DNA of 6,947 bases, from NCBI GenBank assembly GCA_009702725.1, contig WLHM01000064.1, positions 1 to 6,947 of the forward strand. The letters are read 5' to 3'. The notes beneath the pieces were generated by a model. It searched no databases. It was not told the DNA's origin and was given only the letters and a program-made list of their open reading frames with translations. Within the stretch, counting starts at the first letter, position 1, and each line of letters starts with the position of its first letter. The DNA is from Actinomycetota bacterium. GTDB lineage: Bacteria > Actinomycetota > Actinomycetes > S36-B12. A program made the translations under genes and the position numbers. Of the stretch, positions 1 through 6,262 are shown piece by piece.

Positions 1-989
1 ATCTAGGCCCCGGTGCCCACGGTGGCCTACTAGTGCCAGATGAAGGATTACTCGACCCGTGGTCGATTGTTATCGCCCTTGCCACTGACTTCGTTGTCAA
101 TGGTGGCACGTTATTGCGCAAGGCTGGGGTTACCCAAATCGCGCGCATTGACGGTCGCCACGAACTGCAAACCGCCGCTGGCACCGTGTACGCGACTTGG
201 GGGATAAATGCGGCCGGCCTCAACAGTGACGTAGTCGATCGCCTACTCGGCCATGATGGTTTCACCATCACCCCGCGGCGTGGGCAACTCATTGTGTTCG
301 ACAAACTCGCACGATCACTTATTAAGCATGTGATTTTGCCGGTGCCAACGGCCACCACCAAGGGTGTGCTGGTTGCACCAACTATTTACGGCAATGTGCT
401 GCTCGGACCAACCGCCGAAGATCTCACCGATAAGACCGCAACAAATACCACCGCTGACGCTTTGGCCAGCCTGCTCGATAAAGGCCGCGTGATTATGCCA
501 AGACTTATTGAAGAGGAAGTCACAGCTACTTACTCAGGCCTGCGCGCAGCAAGTGAGCACAGTGACTACTGCTACGAAGTCTTCCCCGATAAATATGTGC
601 GAGTTGGCGGTATTAGATCAACGGGGATCTCATCTTCACTCGCTAGCGCCGAGAAAGTGGTCGCTGATCTTGGTGAGCGCGGAGTCCTTATGCAGGAGTT
701 GAAGTCACCCACCACCGTGACAATGCCAAATCTCGCGGAGTCGCGGCCGCGGCCTTATCAAGATGCCGCACTTATTTCTGCCGATCCGGCATACGGGCGC
801 ATCCTTTGCCTATGTGAACGAGTGACCCTCGGAGAAGTCAGGGATGCCCTCACCAGCCCGGTGCCCGCCGGCGACATCGACGGCTTGCGAAGGCGCACCA
901 GAGCACTGGCTGGGCGCTGTCAGGGTTTTCATTGCGGGGCTTTGATCACCGAGATGGCAACCGCGTGGTCAGGGCACGCTCATGAGTGA
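1..989 (+). CDS. GlpA-like FAD-dependent dehydrogenase, C-terminal part (5' end outside window)
   Basis: The reading frame is open to the left edge (first full codon at base 3), so the N-terminal FAD-binding part is missing; the GTG at 33 is internal. The first visible residues (GAHGGLLVPDEG, then DPW near bases 51-62) match the substrate-domain entry of DAO-fold glycerol-3-phosphate dehydrogenases of the GlpA/GlpD type. The last ~65 residues form a BFD-like [2Fe-2S] domain: CLC at 807-815 and CQGFHC at 918-935 give the four cysteine ligands. Known members oxidise glycerol-3-phosphate or a related hydroxy acid using FAD and pass electrons through the Fe-S centre to a partner flavoprotein. The exact substrate cannot be read here. 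The stop overlaps the next gene (ATGAGTGA at 982-989), indicating translational coupling. About 329 residues are visible of a typical ~480-500. Family call is firm; substrate is inferred. Confidence 0.88.
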   Translation, partial: LGPGAHGGLLVPDEGLLDPWSIVIALATDFVVNGGTLLRKAGVTQIARIDGRHELQTAAGTVYATWGINAAGLNSDVVDRLLGHDGFTITPRRGQLIVFDKLARSLIKHVILPVPTATTKGVLVAPTIYGNVLLGPTAEDLTDKTATNTTADALASLLDKGRVIMPRLIEEEVTATYSGLRAASEHSDYCYEVFPDKYVRVGGIRSTGISSSLASAEKVVADLGERGVLMQELKSPTTVTMPNLAESRPRPYQDAALISADPAYGRILCLCERVTLGEVRDALTSPVPAGDIDGLRRRTRALAGRCQGFHCGALITEMATAWSGHAHE

Positions 990-2244
990 CCAGCAACACC
1001 CAGCGCAGCAAGATGTCGACGTTGTAGTGATCGGTGCTGGCCCAGCGGGACTAACCCTCGCTCACGCACTCGGTGAACTCGGTGTCAGTGACGTGTTGAT
1101 TATCGATCGCGACACCCAGCCCGGTGGAGTGCCACGCTATTCGGATCACCACGGTTATGGGATTCGCGATTTACGGCAGCCACTGCGGGGGCCGATTTAC
1201 GCAGGCCACCTAGCGCTCCGGGCCGTCAAGGGTGGTGCACGGATCATGACGGAAGCCACCGTCACCGATGTCAATGCAACTCAACACACCATCGAGGTAA
1301 CAGCGCCTTCCGGGCGCCTTACCGTCAAGGCGAAGGTGATTGTTATAGCTACCGGTTGTCGCGAAAGGCCCCGCACCGCGCGGTTGGTACCAGGTACCAG
1401 GCCCGCTGGCGTATTCACCACCGGCTGGCTGCAAAGACTTGTGCATCTGCAACACGGTTCACCAGGTAAGCGCGCAGTGATCGTTGGCGCCGAACATGTT
1501 TCATACTCGGCAGTACTCACCTTGCGCCATGCCAAGTGTGATGTCGTCGCTATGGTCACTGAGCGCCGCCGACATGACTCATTTTCAGCATTTAATTTTG
1601 CTGCGCGTGCTAGGTGGCGCTTCCCGCTCCTGACTTCAACAAAAGTCACCGACATTCTCGGCGGCCAACAGGTCGAGGGTGTGCAGATCCAAGACGCGAA
1701 AGGCCGTTACAGGATCCTCGAATGTGACAGTGTGGTTTTCACCGGTGATTGGGTTTCCGAGAATGAACTTGCCCGACGAGCCGGCACCGAGATTGACCCA
1801 GGCACGGGCGGGCCTGCGGGTAACGCTCAGCTGGCGACGAGTGCACCGGGCATCTTTGCTATCGGCAATGTGTTGCACCCGGCTGCTACCGCCGATATCT
1901 GTGCCCTCGATGGCGAGCACGCCGCCGCTGCCATTGCCGCCTATTTAGCCACTCCGAGTACTTGGCAAGAAGCGCCCTTGCGACTGCTCACCGAAGGGCC
2001 GATCGACTGGGCAGCGCCTAACTTGCTGACCCCCGAGGTACTCACAGCGCCTCGCGGCAAAGTACTTGTTCAATTCACCGAGCGTCGCCGACTGCCCCGG
2101 CTCGAAGTCGAGCAAGGCGGTGAACGGCTTTGGTCTGGGTTCGTGCCGTGGGCGATACCGACGCGGCCGGTGCCGATCACCGACTCGTGGCTCGCCCGAG
2201 TTTCGGCTACGGGAGCCGACCCGATCCTTCGGGTACTAACCTGA
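982..2244 (+). CDS. NAD(P)/FAD-dependent oxidoreductase, partner of the GlpA-like dehydrogenase
   Basis: This is a 420-residue two-dinucleotide-fold flavoprotein of the pyridine nucleotide-disulfide oxidoreductase superfamily. The FAD-binding GAGPAG is at residues 18-23, with an acidic strand end at D42. The ATGCRERP motif is at 123-130, and a second Rossmann segment (VIVGAEH) at 166-172. The C-terminal FAD motif (PGIFAIGN) lies around residue 290. The second nucleotide motif is not a classical GxGxxG (it reads GAEHVSYS). There is no CxxC redox pair, so it is not a disulfide reductase. The ~70-residue C-terminal tail has no cysteine. Start ATG 982 has AGGG at 971-974, 7 bases upstream, and overlaps the preceding gene by 8 bases. 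Paired genes of this kind encode two-flavoprotein dehydrogenases (GlpAB-like or HcnBC-like), probably membrane-associated. It likely transfers electrons between the Fe-S partner and a quinone or NAD(P). Confidence 0.85.
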   Translation: MSDQQHPAQQDVDVVVIGAGPAGLTLAHALGELGVSDVLIIDRDTQPGGVPRYSDHHGYGIRDLRQPLRGPIYAGHLALRAVKGGARIMTEATVTDVNATQHTIEVTAPSGRLTVKAKVIVIATGCRERPRTARLVPGTRPAGVFTTGWLQRLVHLQHGSPGKRAVIVGAEHVSYSAVLTLRHAKCDVVAMVTERRRHDSFSAFNFAARARWRFPLLTSTKVTDILGGQQVEGVQIQDAKGRYRILECDSVVFTGDWVSENELARRAGTEIDPGTGGPAGNAQLATSAPGIFAIGNVLHPAATADICALDGEHAAAAIAAYLATPSTWQEAPLRLLTEGPIDWAAPNLLTPEVLTAPRGKVLVQFTERRRLPRLEVEQGGERLWSGFVPWAIPTRPVPITDSWLARVSATGADPILRVLT

Positions 2245-2248
2245 TCCG

Positions 2249-4273
2249 GTGACTTCCCCCGCCTCCTTTGTTCTGACAGGCCGCGCCCGACTAATTGTTG
2301 CCAGCGCGCTCATGCTGTTCGTGCAGCTAGCGCTCATCCGCTGGTGTGGCGCGAACCTAGTCCACCTGTCCTACTTCTCGAATCTAATCCTGCTCGCATC
2401 CTTCCTCGGTATCGGCCTTGGATTTTTACGCTCCAGCCGCCCGACCGATATCGGACGTTACGTGCCGATCGGTCTGCTCATCATCGTGGCTTTCATCTCG
2501 CTCTTCCCCGCGAAGATTGAAGGCTCCTCCAACGACCTGATTTTCTTTACGATGGTGCAGCCGACCGGCCTACCGACATGGGTTTCACTACCTCTCGTCT
2601 TTATTGTTATCGCGATCACCATGACAATGTTTGGTGAAATAACCGGCCGCGCCTTTCGCGCCTTTGGGGCTTTGGACGCCTACCGCTGGGACATCATCGG
2701 ATCAATCGCCGGCACCTTGGCATTTACCGCCATCGCGTTCCTGCGGGCCCCATCGTGGATCTGGCCGGTGGTGACATTCATCGCCCTGTGGTTGCTTTAC
2801 GGCGTGCGCCTACCGTGGCTCTCGCGCTTTGCCATGGTCGCGGTGATCGGTTTACTCGTATTCGAATCTCTGTCTGCTGGAGTTTCTTGGTCTCCTTACT
2901 ACAAAGTGCACACCGAAACTTTCAATGCCGGTACCCCTGTTGAATACACCACTATTCAAGTCAATGGAATTCCGCATCAAAATGTGATGGACGTCCAGGA
3001 GCGCCTTAAATCAGAACCAATGTATGGCCGCCCGTATGAACGAGCTGTGGGTAATCCACTGAATAATGTTTTAATCGTTGGTGCAGGTACCGGAACTGAC
3101 GTCGCCTTAGCACTCGCTAATGGCGCAAAACATGTGGATGCGGTTGAGATTGATCCGCGTATTCAGCAAATAGGTTCACAGATAAATCCCAATAAACCTT
3201 ATGACGATCCACGGGTCTCGGTTCACATCAACGATGGCCGCGCGTTCTTGTCAGGTAATACCGATAAGTACGACCTAATTCTTTTCGCATTACCTGACTC
3301 GTTGACACTGGTATCCGGTGCGAGCCAACTGCGCCTAGAGTCCTATCTGTTCACCGAACAATCGATGCAGGCCGCACGTGATCACCTCACCGATCAAGGT
3401 GTTTTCGCGATGTATAACTACTACCGTGAACCGTGGTTGATAAATCGCCTTGCAGGCACCGTTGATGAGGTATACGGTCATGCGCCTTGCCTTGACACAT
3501 TCACCGCGGTGCAATCCCTGGCCGTGATCGCCATAGGCAAAGAGCAGGGCAATGTGGTGTGTGCCCCAAATGCAGTCTGGGATCGCGCCAGTATTTCCGC
3601 CGCCGAAATACCGCCACCAGCGGTAGATGACCGGCCGTTCCTGTACCTAAAGGAGCGATCGATACCAACGCTTTATCTCATCGTAATCGCACTGATTCTT
3701 GGCGTCTCACTCCTTGGCGTACGTATCTTCGGTGGCCCCCTTCGCTCAATGGCTGGATACGCTGATCTGTTCTTCATGGGAGTGGCTTTCTTGCTCCTTG
3801 AAACCAGATCTATCACTACATTCGCCCTGCTATTTGGCACCACGTGGCTCGTGAATGCTTTGGTTTTCACCGGCGTGCTGCTCGCTGTGCTGGCCGCCAT
3901 CGAGATCACCAAGAAGTTCACGGTGCCAAGGCGGGCGATAATCATTGCGCTGTTTGCCTCACTACTGCTTGCCTTCCTGGTACCAAACTCGGCACTACTT
4001 GGCCTACCGATTCCGCTGCGATTGCTGTTCGCGGTGATTTTGGCCTTCCTGCCGGTGTTCTGCGCCAACTTGCTATTCACATCTAGGTTCAAGGACGCCA
4101 AAAACCCAACTTCAGCATTTGCCGCGAATCTTTTCGGTGCAATGATCGGTGGCTGTCTTGAGTACCTGTCATTGGTACTCGGGTACCAGTGGCTAGTGGC
4201 CGTCGTTGCATTGATGTACTTAATTGCAGTTTTGATCGGTGGGCGATACTCGAGGCGCCTTGCACGCGTATGA
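2249..4273 (+). CDS. Polytopic membrane protein with spermidine-synthase-like Rossmann domain
   Basis: This 674-residue protein has three parts. Residues ~10-220 are several hydrophobic helices. Residues ~225-460 form a soluble SpeE/methyltransferase-like Rossmann domain. Residues ~475-670 are about five or six more helices. The nucleotide loop GAGTGTD is at 278-284, the acidic strand end VEIDP near E300/D302, and NDGRAF near D329. Real aminopropyltransferases carry DxxDP after this; here the strand reads YDLILFALPDS (residues 341-351), with Ala347 where the first Asp is expected. Spermidine synthase activity is therefore doubtful. The C-terminal part contains FLLLETRS and GTTWLVNA, which I recall as conserved in this uncharacterised membrane family. 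The GTG start lies 4 bases after the upstream stop and has no clear Shine-Dalgarno, suggesting coupling. The 3' end overlaps the next gene (ATGA). Substrate and function are unknown. Confidence 0.82.
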   Translation: MTSPASFVLTGRARLIVASALMLFVQLALIRWCGANLVHLSYFSNLILLASFLGIGLGFLRSSRPTDIGRYVPIGLLIIVAFISLFPAKIEGSSNDLIFFTMVQPTGLPTWVSLPLVFIVIAITMTMFGEITGRAFRAFGALDAYRWDIIGSIAGTLAFTAIAFLRAPSWIWPVVTFIALWLLYGVRLPWLSRFAMVAVIGLLVFESLSAGVSWSPYYKVHTETFNAGTPVEYTTIQVNGIPHQNVMDVQERLKSEPMYGRPYERAVGNPLNNVLIVGAGTGTDVALALANGAKHVDAVEIDPRIQQIGSQINPNKPYDDPRVSVHINDGRAFLSGNTDKYDLILFALPDSLTLVSGASQLRLESYLFTEQSMQAARDHLTDQGVFAMYNYYREPWLINRLAGTVDEVYGHAPCLDTFTAVQSLAVIAIGKEQGNVVCAPNAVWDRASISAAEIPPPAVDDRPFLYLKERSIPTLYLIVIALILGVSLLGVRIFGGPLRSMAGYADLFFMGVAFLLLETRSITTFALLFGTTWLVNALVFTGVLLAVLAAIEITKKFTVPRRAIIIALFASLLLAFLVPNSALLGLPIPLRLLFAVILAFLPVFCANLLFTSRFKDAKNPTSAFAANLFGAMIGGCLEYLSLVLGYQWLVAVVALMYLIAVLIGGRYSRRLARV

Positions 4274-4581
4274 CTCGAATGGTCACCGCCGCAACCGGCG
4301 CAGTCGCCCTCATCGTCGGCTTCGGCATCGCTTCGGTAACCGGGGTGCGCTGGCTCGGCGGAATCGCGCTAATTGCTGGTGCCATCTGGTGCGGATACAA
4401 GTGGTGGCGGACGGCCGGTCTGCTGCGCGCCATCATCGCAGTGCTGCTGTTCGGCATTGCTTTTGTGATTTCACATCCGCTTGGCGCAGCAATCGGTGCG
4501 TGGCCGTCAGTATTTCTAGTTTCCCTCCTCGCCGGCGCACTGGCTTATGCGATTACCCCGCAGAGTTCGGACCGACAGTGA
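4270..4581 (+). CDS. Small integral membrane protein of unknown function
   Basis: This is a 103-residue hydrophobic protein with about four predicted membrane segments (roughly residues 5-21, 24-38, 47-62 and 68-93). A positively charged patch (KWWRTAGLLR) between the second and third segments probably faces the cytoplasm. The tail ends in a short polar stretch. I chose the ATG at 4270 because it overlaps the preceding stop as ATGA, the classical coupling arrangement. An in-frame ATG at 4189 would add 27 residues lying wholly inside the upstream gene. No catalytic motif is visible. Its position directly after the SpeE-like membrane protein suggests the two work together, but this rests on context only. 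From memory similar small proteins occur in other actinobacteria. The 3' end overlaps the convergent PPOX gene by 29 bases. Confidence 0.75.
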   Translation: MTRMVTAATGAVALIVGFGIASVTGVRWLGGIALIAGAIWCGYKWWRTAGLLRAIIAVLLFGIAFVISHPLGAAIGAWPSVFLVSLLAGALAYAITPQSSDRQ

Positions 4582-5005
4582 TTTCAATACCGACCCGATC
4601 ACCCGAGGTGCGCCCGGGGAATTTATCGAGTACGCCAATCAACTTGAACATCAAGCCGTAGCGCTTTCTTATCTTCTTGACCGTCGCCGCCGTGCCTACC
4701 GCATCTTGAACGATTGCAGTACCAAAAACGCGGGCACCCTTAATGGAACCACGCATATCGCAGGGCGCTAACTCCACCACGGGATTAGACCCGATGCGCT
4801 TGACCTTGCCTGAACCCGCTTCCGTCATCACATAAAGGTGATCGCCCTCACGCGCGAGCCAGACTGGTGTCGCCACCGGGGTGCCGTCTTTGCGAAATGT
4901 GGTCAGGGAGAGGTATTTGGACTCGGCCAAATTTTCGATGGGCAGCATGCCCAGCATTATCGCGTGGACAGAAGGGTCCTGTTCCCCTGGCGTGCGGCTA
5001 GACAT
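4553..5005 (-). CDS. PPOX-class probable F420-dependent protein (Rv2061-like)
   Basis: This is a 150-residue split-barrel flavin/deazaflavin-binding protein. Diagnostic segments are YLSLTTFRKDGTPVATPVW (residues 31-49), LYVMTEAGSGKVKRI (57-71, cofactor-phosphate-contacting region) and NPVVELAPCDMRG (74-86). This pattern matches the Rv2061 subgroup of F420-dependent pyridoxamine-phosphate-oxidase-like proteins, usually ~130-150 residues. Known relatives are cytosolic and bind F420 (some bind heme or flavin); the substrate is generally unknown. Start ATG (complement of 5003-5005) is supported by ACGAGG on the minus strand (complement of 5013-5018), 7 bases upstream. The frame is open another 75 codons upstream, but that would run antisense into the neighbouring secreted-protein gene. 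The gene overlaps the convergent small membrane gene by 29 bases and is divergent from the HECAH gene across a 16-base gap. Confidence 0.88.
   Translation of the reverse strand: MSSRTPGEQDPSVHAIMLGMLPIENLAESKYLSLTTFRKDGTPVATPVWLAREGDHLYVMTEAGSGKVKRIGSNPVVELAPCDMRGSIKGARVFGTAIVQDAVGTAATVKKIRKRYGLMFKLIGVLDKFPGRTSGDRVGIEITVGPNSAG
4884..4967 (+). repeat. Left copy of an ~84-base diverged direct repeat (inside intact PPOX gene)
   Basis: This segment pairs with 6050-6132 at about 75% identity. The longest exact blocks are the 18 bases beginning AGGTATTTGG at 4911 and the 12 bases ATTATCGCGTGG at 4956-4967. The repeat is coding in this copy (PPOX N-terminal residues) and degenerate in the other. 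Together the two copies bracket the secreted-protein gene. Confidence 0.8.
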
Positions 5006-5012
5006 TGTGTAG

Positions 5013-5018
5013 CCTCGT
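5013..5018 (-). promoter_or_regulatory. Ribosome binding site of the PPOX gene
   Basis: Read on the minus strand this is ACGAGG, placed 7 bases before the ATG at 5005. It decides the start: the longer in-frame extension begins at 5230 inside the divergent gene. Because only 16 bases separate the two divergent starts, this site fills most of the intergenic gap. Confidence 0.6.
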
Positions 5019-5021
5019 TTT

Positions 5022-5990
5022 ATGCGAAGAGGTGGCATGGTTCCCATGATTTGTCGCGCGGTGAGCGCCTTGGCACTTCTAACGCTGGTAGCAACGATCA
5101 CCGCTACTGCTTCAAGTGCGGCGACTTCCCCGCCATTCGAAGGCACCATCTGGATCGGCCCGAACATCATCACCCCTGCCAGCCCCAGCGACCTTCTCAG
5201 CACGGATCCGACCGGGAGGGGTTCCCGCACGACTTACGACAGGCGGAGCGGGTGGGTCACCCAGGACTCCTACCTGTTCATCGCCCGGTTCACCGGATCG
5301 AAGCCGGCTGAGATCATTGTGAATCCTGAATTCGGGTCACAGGATGCAGCTGCGACCCAAGCAGGATTCTTCGCCCGGATCCTGGGGCAGTTGCCACGCG
5401 GTTGCCGAACTCAGGTCGATGCGCTTTGGATTCATTCGGGCAACGAAAGCCTCGGAGGCGGCAATCGCTCGATCCTGATTCACAGTAACTTCGCGAACGG
5501 GGACCGGGCATTCCTCGAAGAGGGGCTCCTCCACGAATGCGCTCATACCTCACTCGACTGGGATTGGGGCGGAACTGTTGAGCGGGCGAAGTGGGCTGCG
5601 CAGGTCGCTAGGGACCCAGGCTTTATCTCTATGTACGCGGCCGACAACCCCAAGAGCGAGGATGTGGCAGAGACATTTGTTCCCTACCTCGCCTGGAAGC
5701 TTGGCGCAGCCAGCGGCTACACGGCCGCCCAACTCGAGGCCATCTCGCAGCAGATCCCGAATAGACTTAACTACCTCGACTCATTGGCGCTGGACTTGGC
5801 GCCCCTCATCGCCGCCGAGCCCTCAACAACACCCTCCGCAGCATCGGGCGGAGTCGAGCAGTCGACCGCGCGCAAGATCAGGCCCGGATCTGCGTGCAAG
5901 AAGGCCTTCATCGGGCACACATTCACGACGGTGAAATTCGGCACCCTCACCTGCAGGCAGGGCTCCAACGCCATTCGTTGGCGGCGCTAA
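5022..5990 (+). CDS. Secreted putative zinc metallopeptidase (HECAH motif) with C-terminal Cys-pair tail
   Basis: This 322-residue protein carries an N-terminal signal peptide: basic start, hydrophobic core around residues 13-28, small-residue cleavage region around 28-34. A zincin signature HECAH is at residues 171-175, followed ~40 residues later by SEDVAETF (212-219), where E217 or E213 could be a third zinc ligand. Conserved-looking stretches HTSLDWDW (175-182) and SMYAADNP (~203-210) suggest a real but poorly characterised exported family. The tail from C292 to C311, ending WRR, resembles the short Cys-pair tail common on secreted actinobacterial proteins. Start is uncertain. ATG 5022 has no Shine-Dalgarno; ATG 5037 and 5046 follow AAGAGG at 5027-5032 but at short (4) and long (13) spacing. 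Peptidase activity is inferred from the motif only; substrate unknown. Confidence 0.75.
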   Translation: MRRGGMVPMICRAVSALALLTLVATITATASSAATSPPFEGTIWIGPNIITPASPSDLLSTDPTGRGSRTTYDRRSGWVTQDSYLFIARFTGSKPAEIIVNPEFGSQDAAATQAGFFARILGQLPRGCRTQVDALWIHSGNESLGGGNRSILIHSNFANGDRAFLEEGLLHECAHTSLDWDWGGTVERAKWAAQVARDPGFISMYAADNPKSEDVAETFVPYLAWKLGAASGYTAAQLEAISQQIPNRLNYLDSLALDLAPLIAAEPSTTPSAASGGVEQSTARKIRPGSACKKAFIGHTFTTVKFGTLTCRQGSNAIRWRR

Positions 5991-6049
5991 GCGCATTCCA
6001 GCAGGCCGTGATTCGAATAGGACACAGAGAGCGAGGTCGCTTCCGGCGG

Positions 6050-6132
6050 CCGTCCTCCGCAAAGGTGGTAAGTGAAAGGTATTTGGACTCGGCCCGATTG
6101 GCGAAAGGATCGTGCCCACTATTATCGCGTGG
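6050..6132 (-). pseudogene. Remnant of a second PPOX-class gene (N-terminal region, frameshifted)
   Basis: These 83 bases align with 4884-4967 of the intact PPOX gene at about 63 of 84 positions with one 1-base gap, by hand alignment, in the same orientation. On the minus strand they encode AESKYLSLTTF followed by EDG, matching residues 27-37 and 40-41 of the intact protein. The upstream HAI segment (residues 14-16) is present but in another frame because of the 1-base deletion. Similarity fades below about 6045, and no PPOX continuation is found. In the conserved 11-codon block the copies differ only at four third positions, all synonymous. Both copies were therefore once under protein-level selection. 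No start codon or ribosome site survives; the sequence ends 9 bases before the tRNA. Confidence 0.8.
6098..6125 (+). promoter_or_regulatory. Candidate sigma70-type promoter of tRNA-Thr
   Basis: TTGGCG at 6098-6103 (4 of 6 to TTGACA) and TATTAT at 6120-6125 (5 of 6 to TATAAT) are separated by 16 bases. The predicted transcript start near 6132 leaves a ~10-base leader before the tRNA at 6142. The promoter lies wholly inside the PPOX remnant. The intact copy has TTTTCG and CATTAT at the aligned places, so the remnant is closer to consensus in both boxes. Confidence 0.5.
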
Positions 6133-6141
6133 TTAGGTAAC

Positions 6142-6216
6142 GCCTCTGTAGCTCAGTGGTAGAGCAACCGCCTTGTAAGCGGTAGGTCGTCAGTTCAATC
6201 CTGACCGGAGGCTCCA
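6142..6216 (+). tRNA. tRNA-Thr (anticodon TGT)
   Basis: A complete cloverleaf is visible in 75 bases. Acceptor strands GCCTCTG (6142-6148) and CGGAGGC (6206-6212) pair with one T-G wobble. The D stem is GCTC/GAGC. The anticodon stem ACCGC/GCGGT encloses loop CTTGTAA, giving anticodon TGT at 6174-6176, which reads ACA. The variable loop is 5 bases, and the T stem GTCAG/CTGAC carries loop TTCAATC. The discriminator is T6213 and the CCA end is encoded at 6214-6216. No hairpin-plus-T-run terminator follows. Confidence 0.96.
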
Positions 6217-6227
6217 TTTCGCCCTCC

Positions 6228-6252
6228 TTGACACCCGCTGCGCGGGTAGCAT
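6228..6252 (+). promoter_or_regulatory. Candidate fhs promoter with palindromic spacer
   Basis: A perfect TTGACA lies at 6228-6233 and TAGCAT (fits TANNNT) at 6247-6252. The 13 bases between them, CCCGCTGCGCGGG, are a perfect 5-3-5 inverted repeat. A 13-base spacer is short for a normal sigma70 promoter, so either another -10 is used or the palindrome matters for regulation. No better -10 is seen at 16-18 bases (the 17-base position reads ATGGGA). Confidence 0.35.
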
Positions 6253-6262
6253 GGGAATTATT

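Noticed and set aside
1210..1920. Three minus-strand open frames inside the oxidoreductase gene
   Set aside because: They are shadows of a well-supported flavoprotein gene and contain no domain motif or ribosome site.
4189..4269. 27-codon N-terminal extension of the small membrane protein
   Set aside because: It lies entirely within the SpeE-like gene in another frame and is polar and Cys-rich, unlike the membrane protein. The ATGA overlap start at 4270 is better.
5006..5230. 75-codon N-terminal extension of the PPOX protein on the minus strand
   Set aside because: It would be antisense to the signal-peptide region of the divergent gene. A good ribosome site sits before the ATG at 5005, and the family needs no such extension.
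4838..5311. 157-codon plus-strand open frame
   Set aside because: It is antisense to the PPOX gene for its first part and in a different frame of the secreted-protein gene for the rest. It has no recognisable domain.
5984..5994. GCGC-TAA-GCGC dyad at the end of the secreted-protein gene as a terminator
   Set aside because: The stem is only 4 bp and no T run follows.
5823..6119. 98-codon minus-strand open frame covering the remnant region
   Set aside because: Most of it is antisense to the secreted-protein gene. It reads the remnant in the wrong frame for the AESKYLSLTTF block, so it is not an intact PPOX gene.
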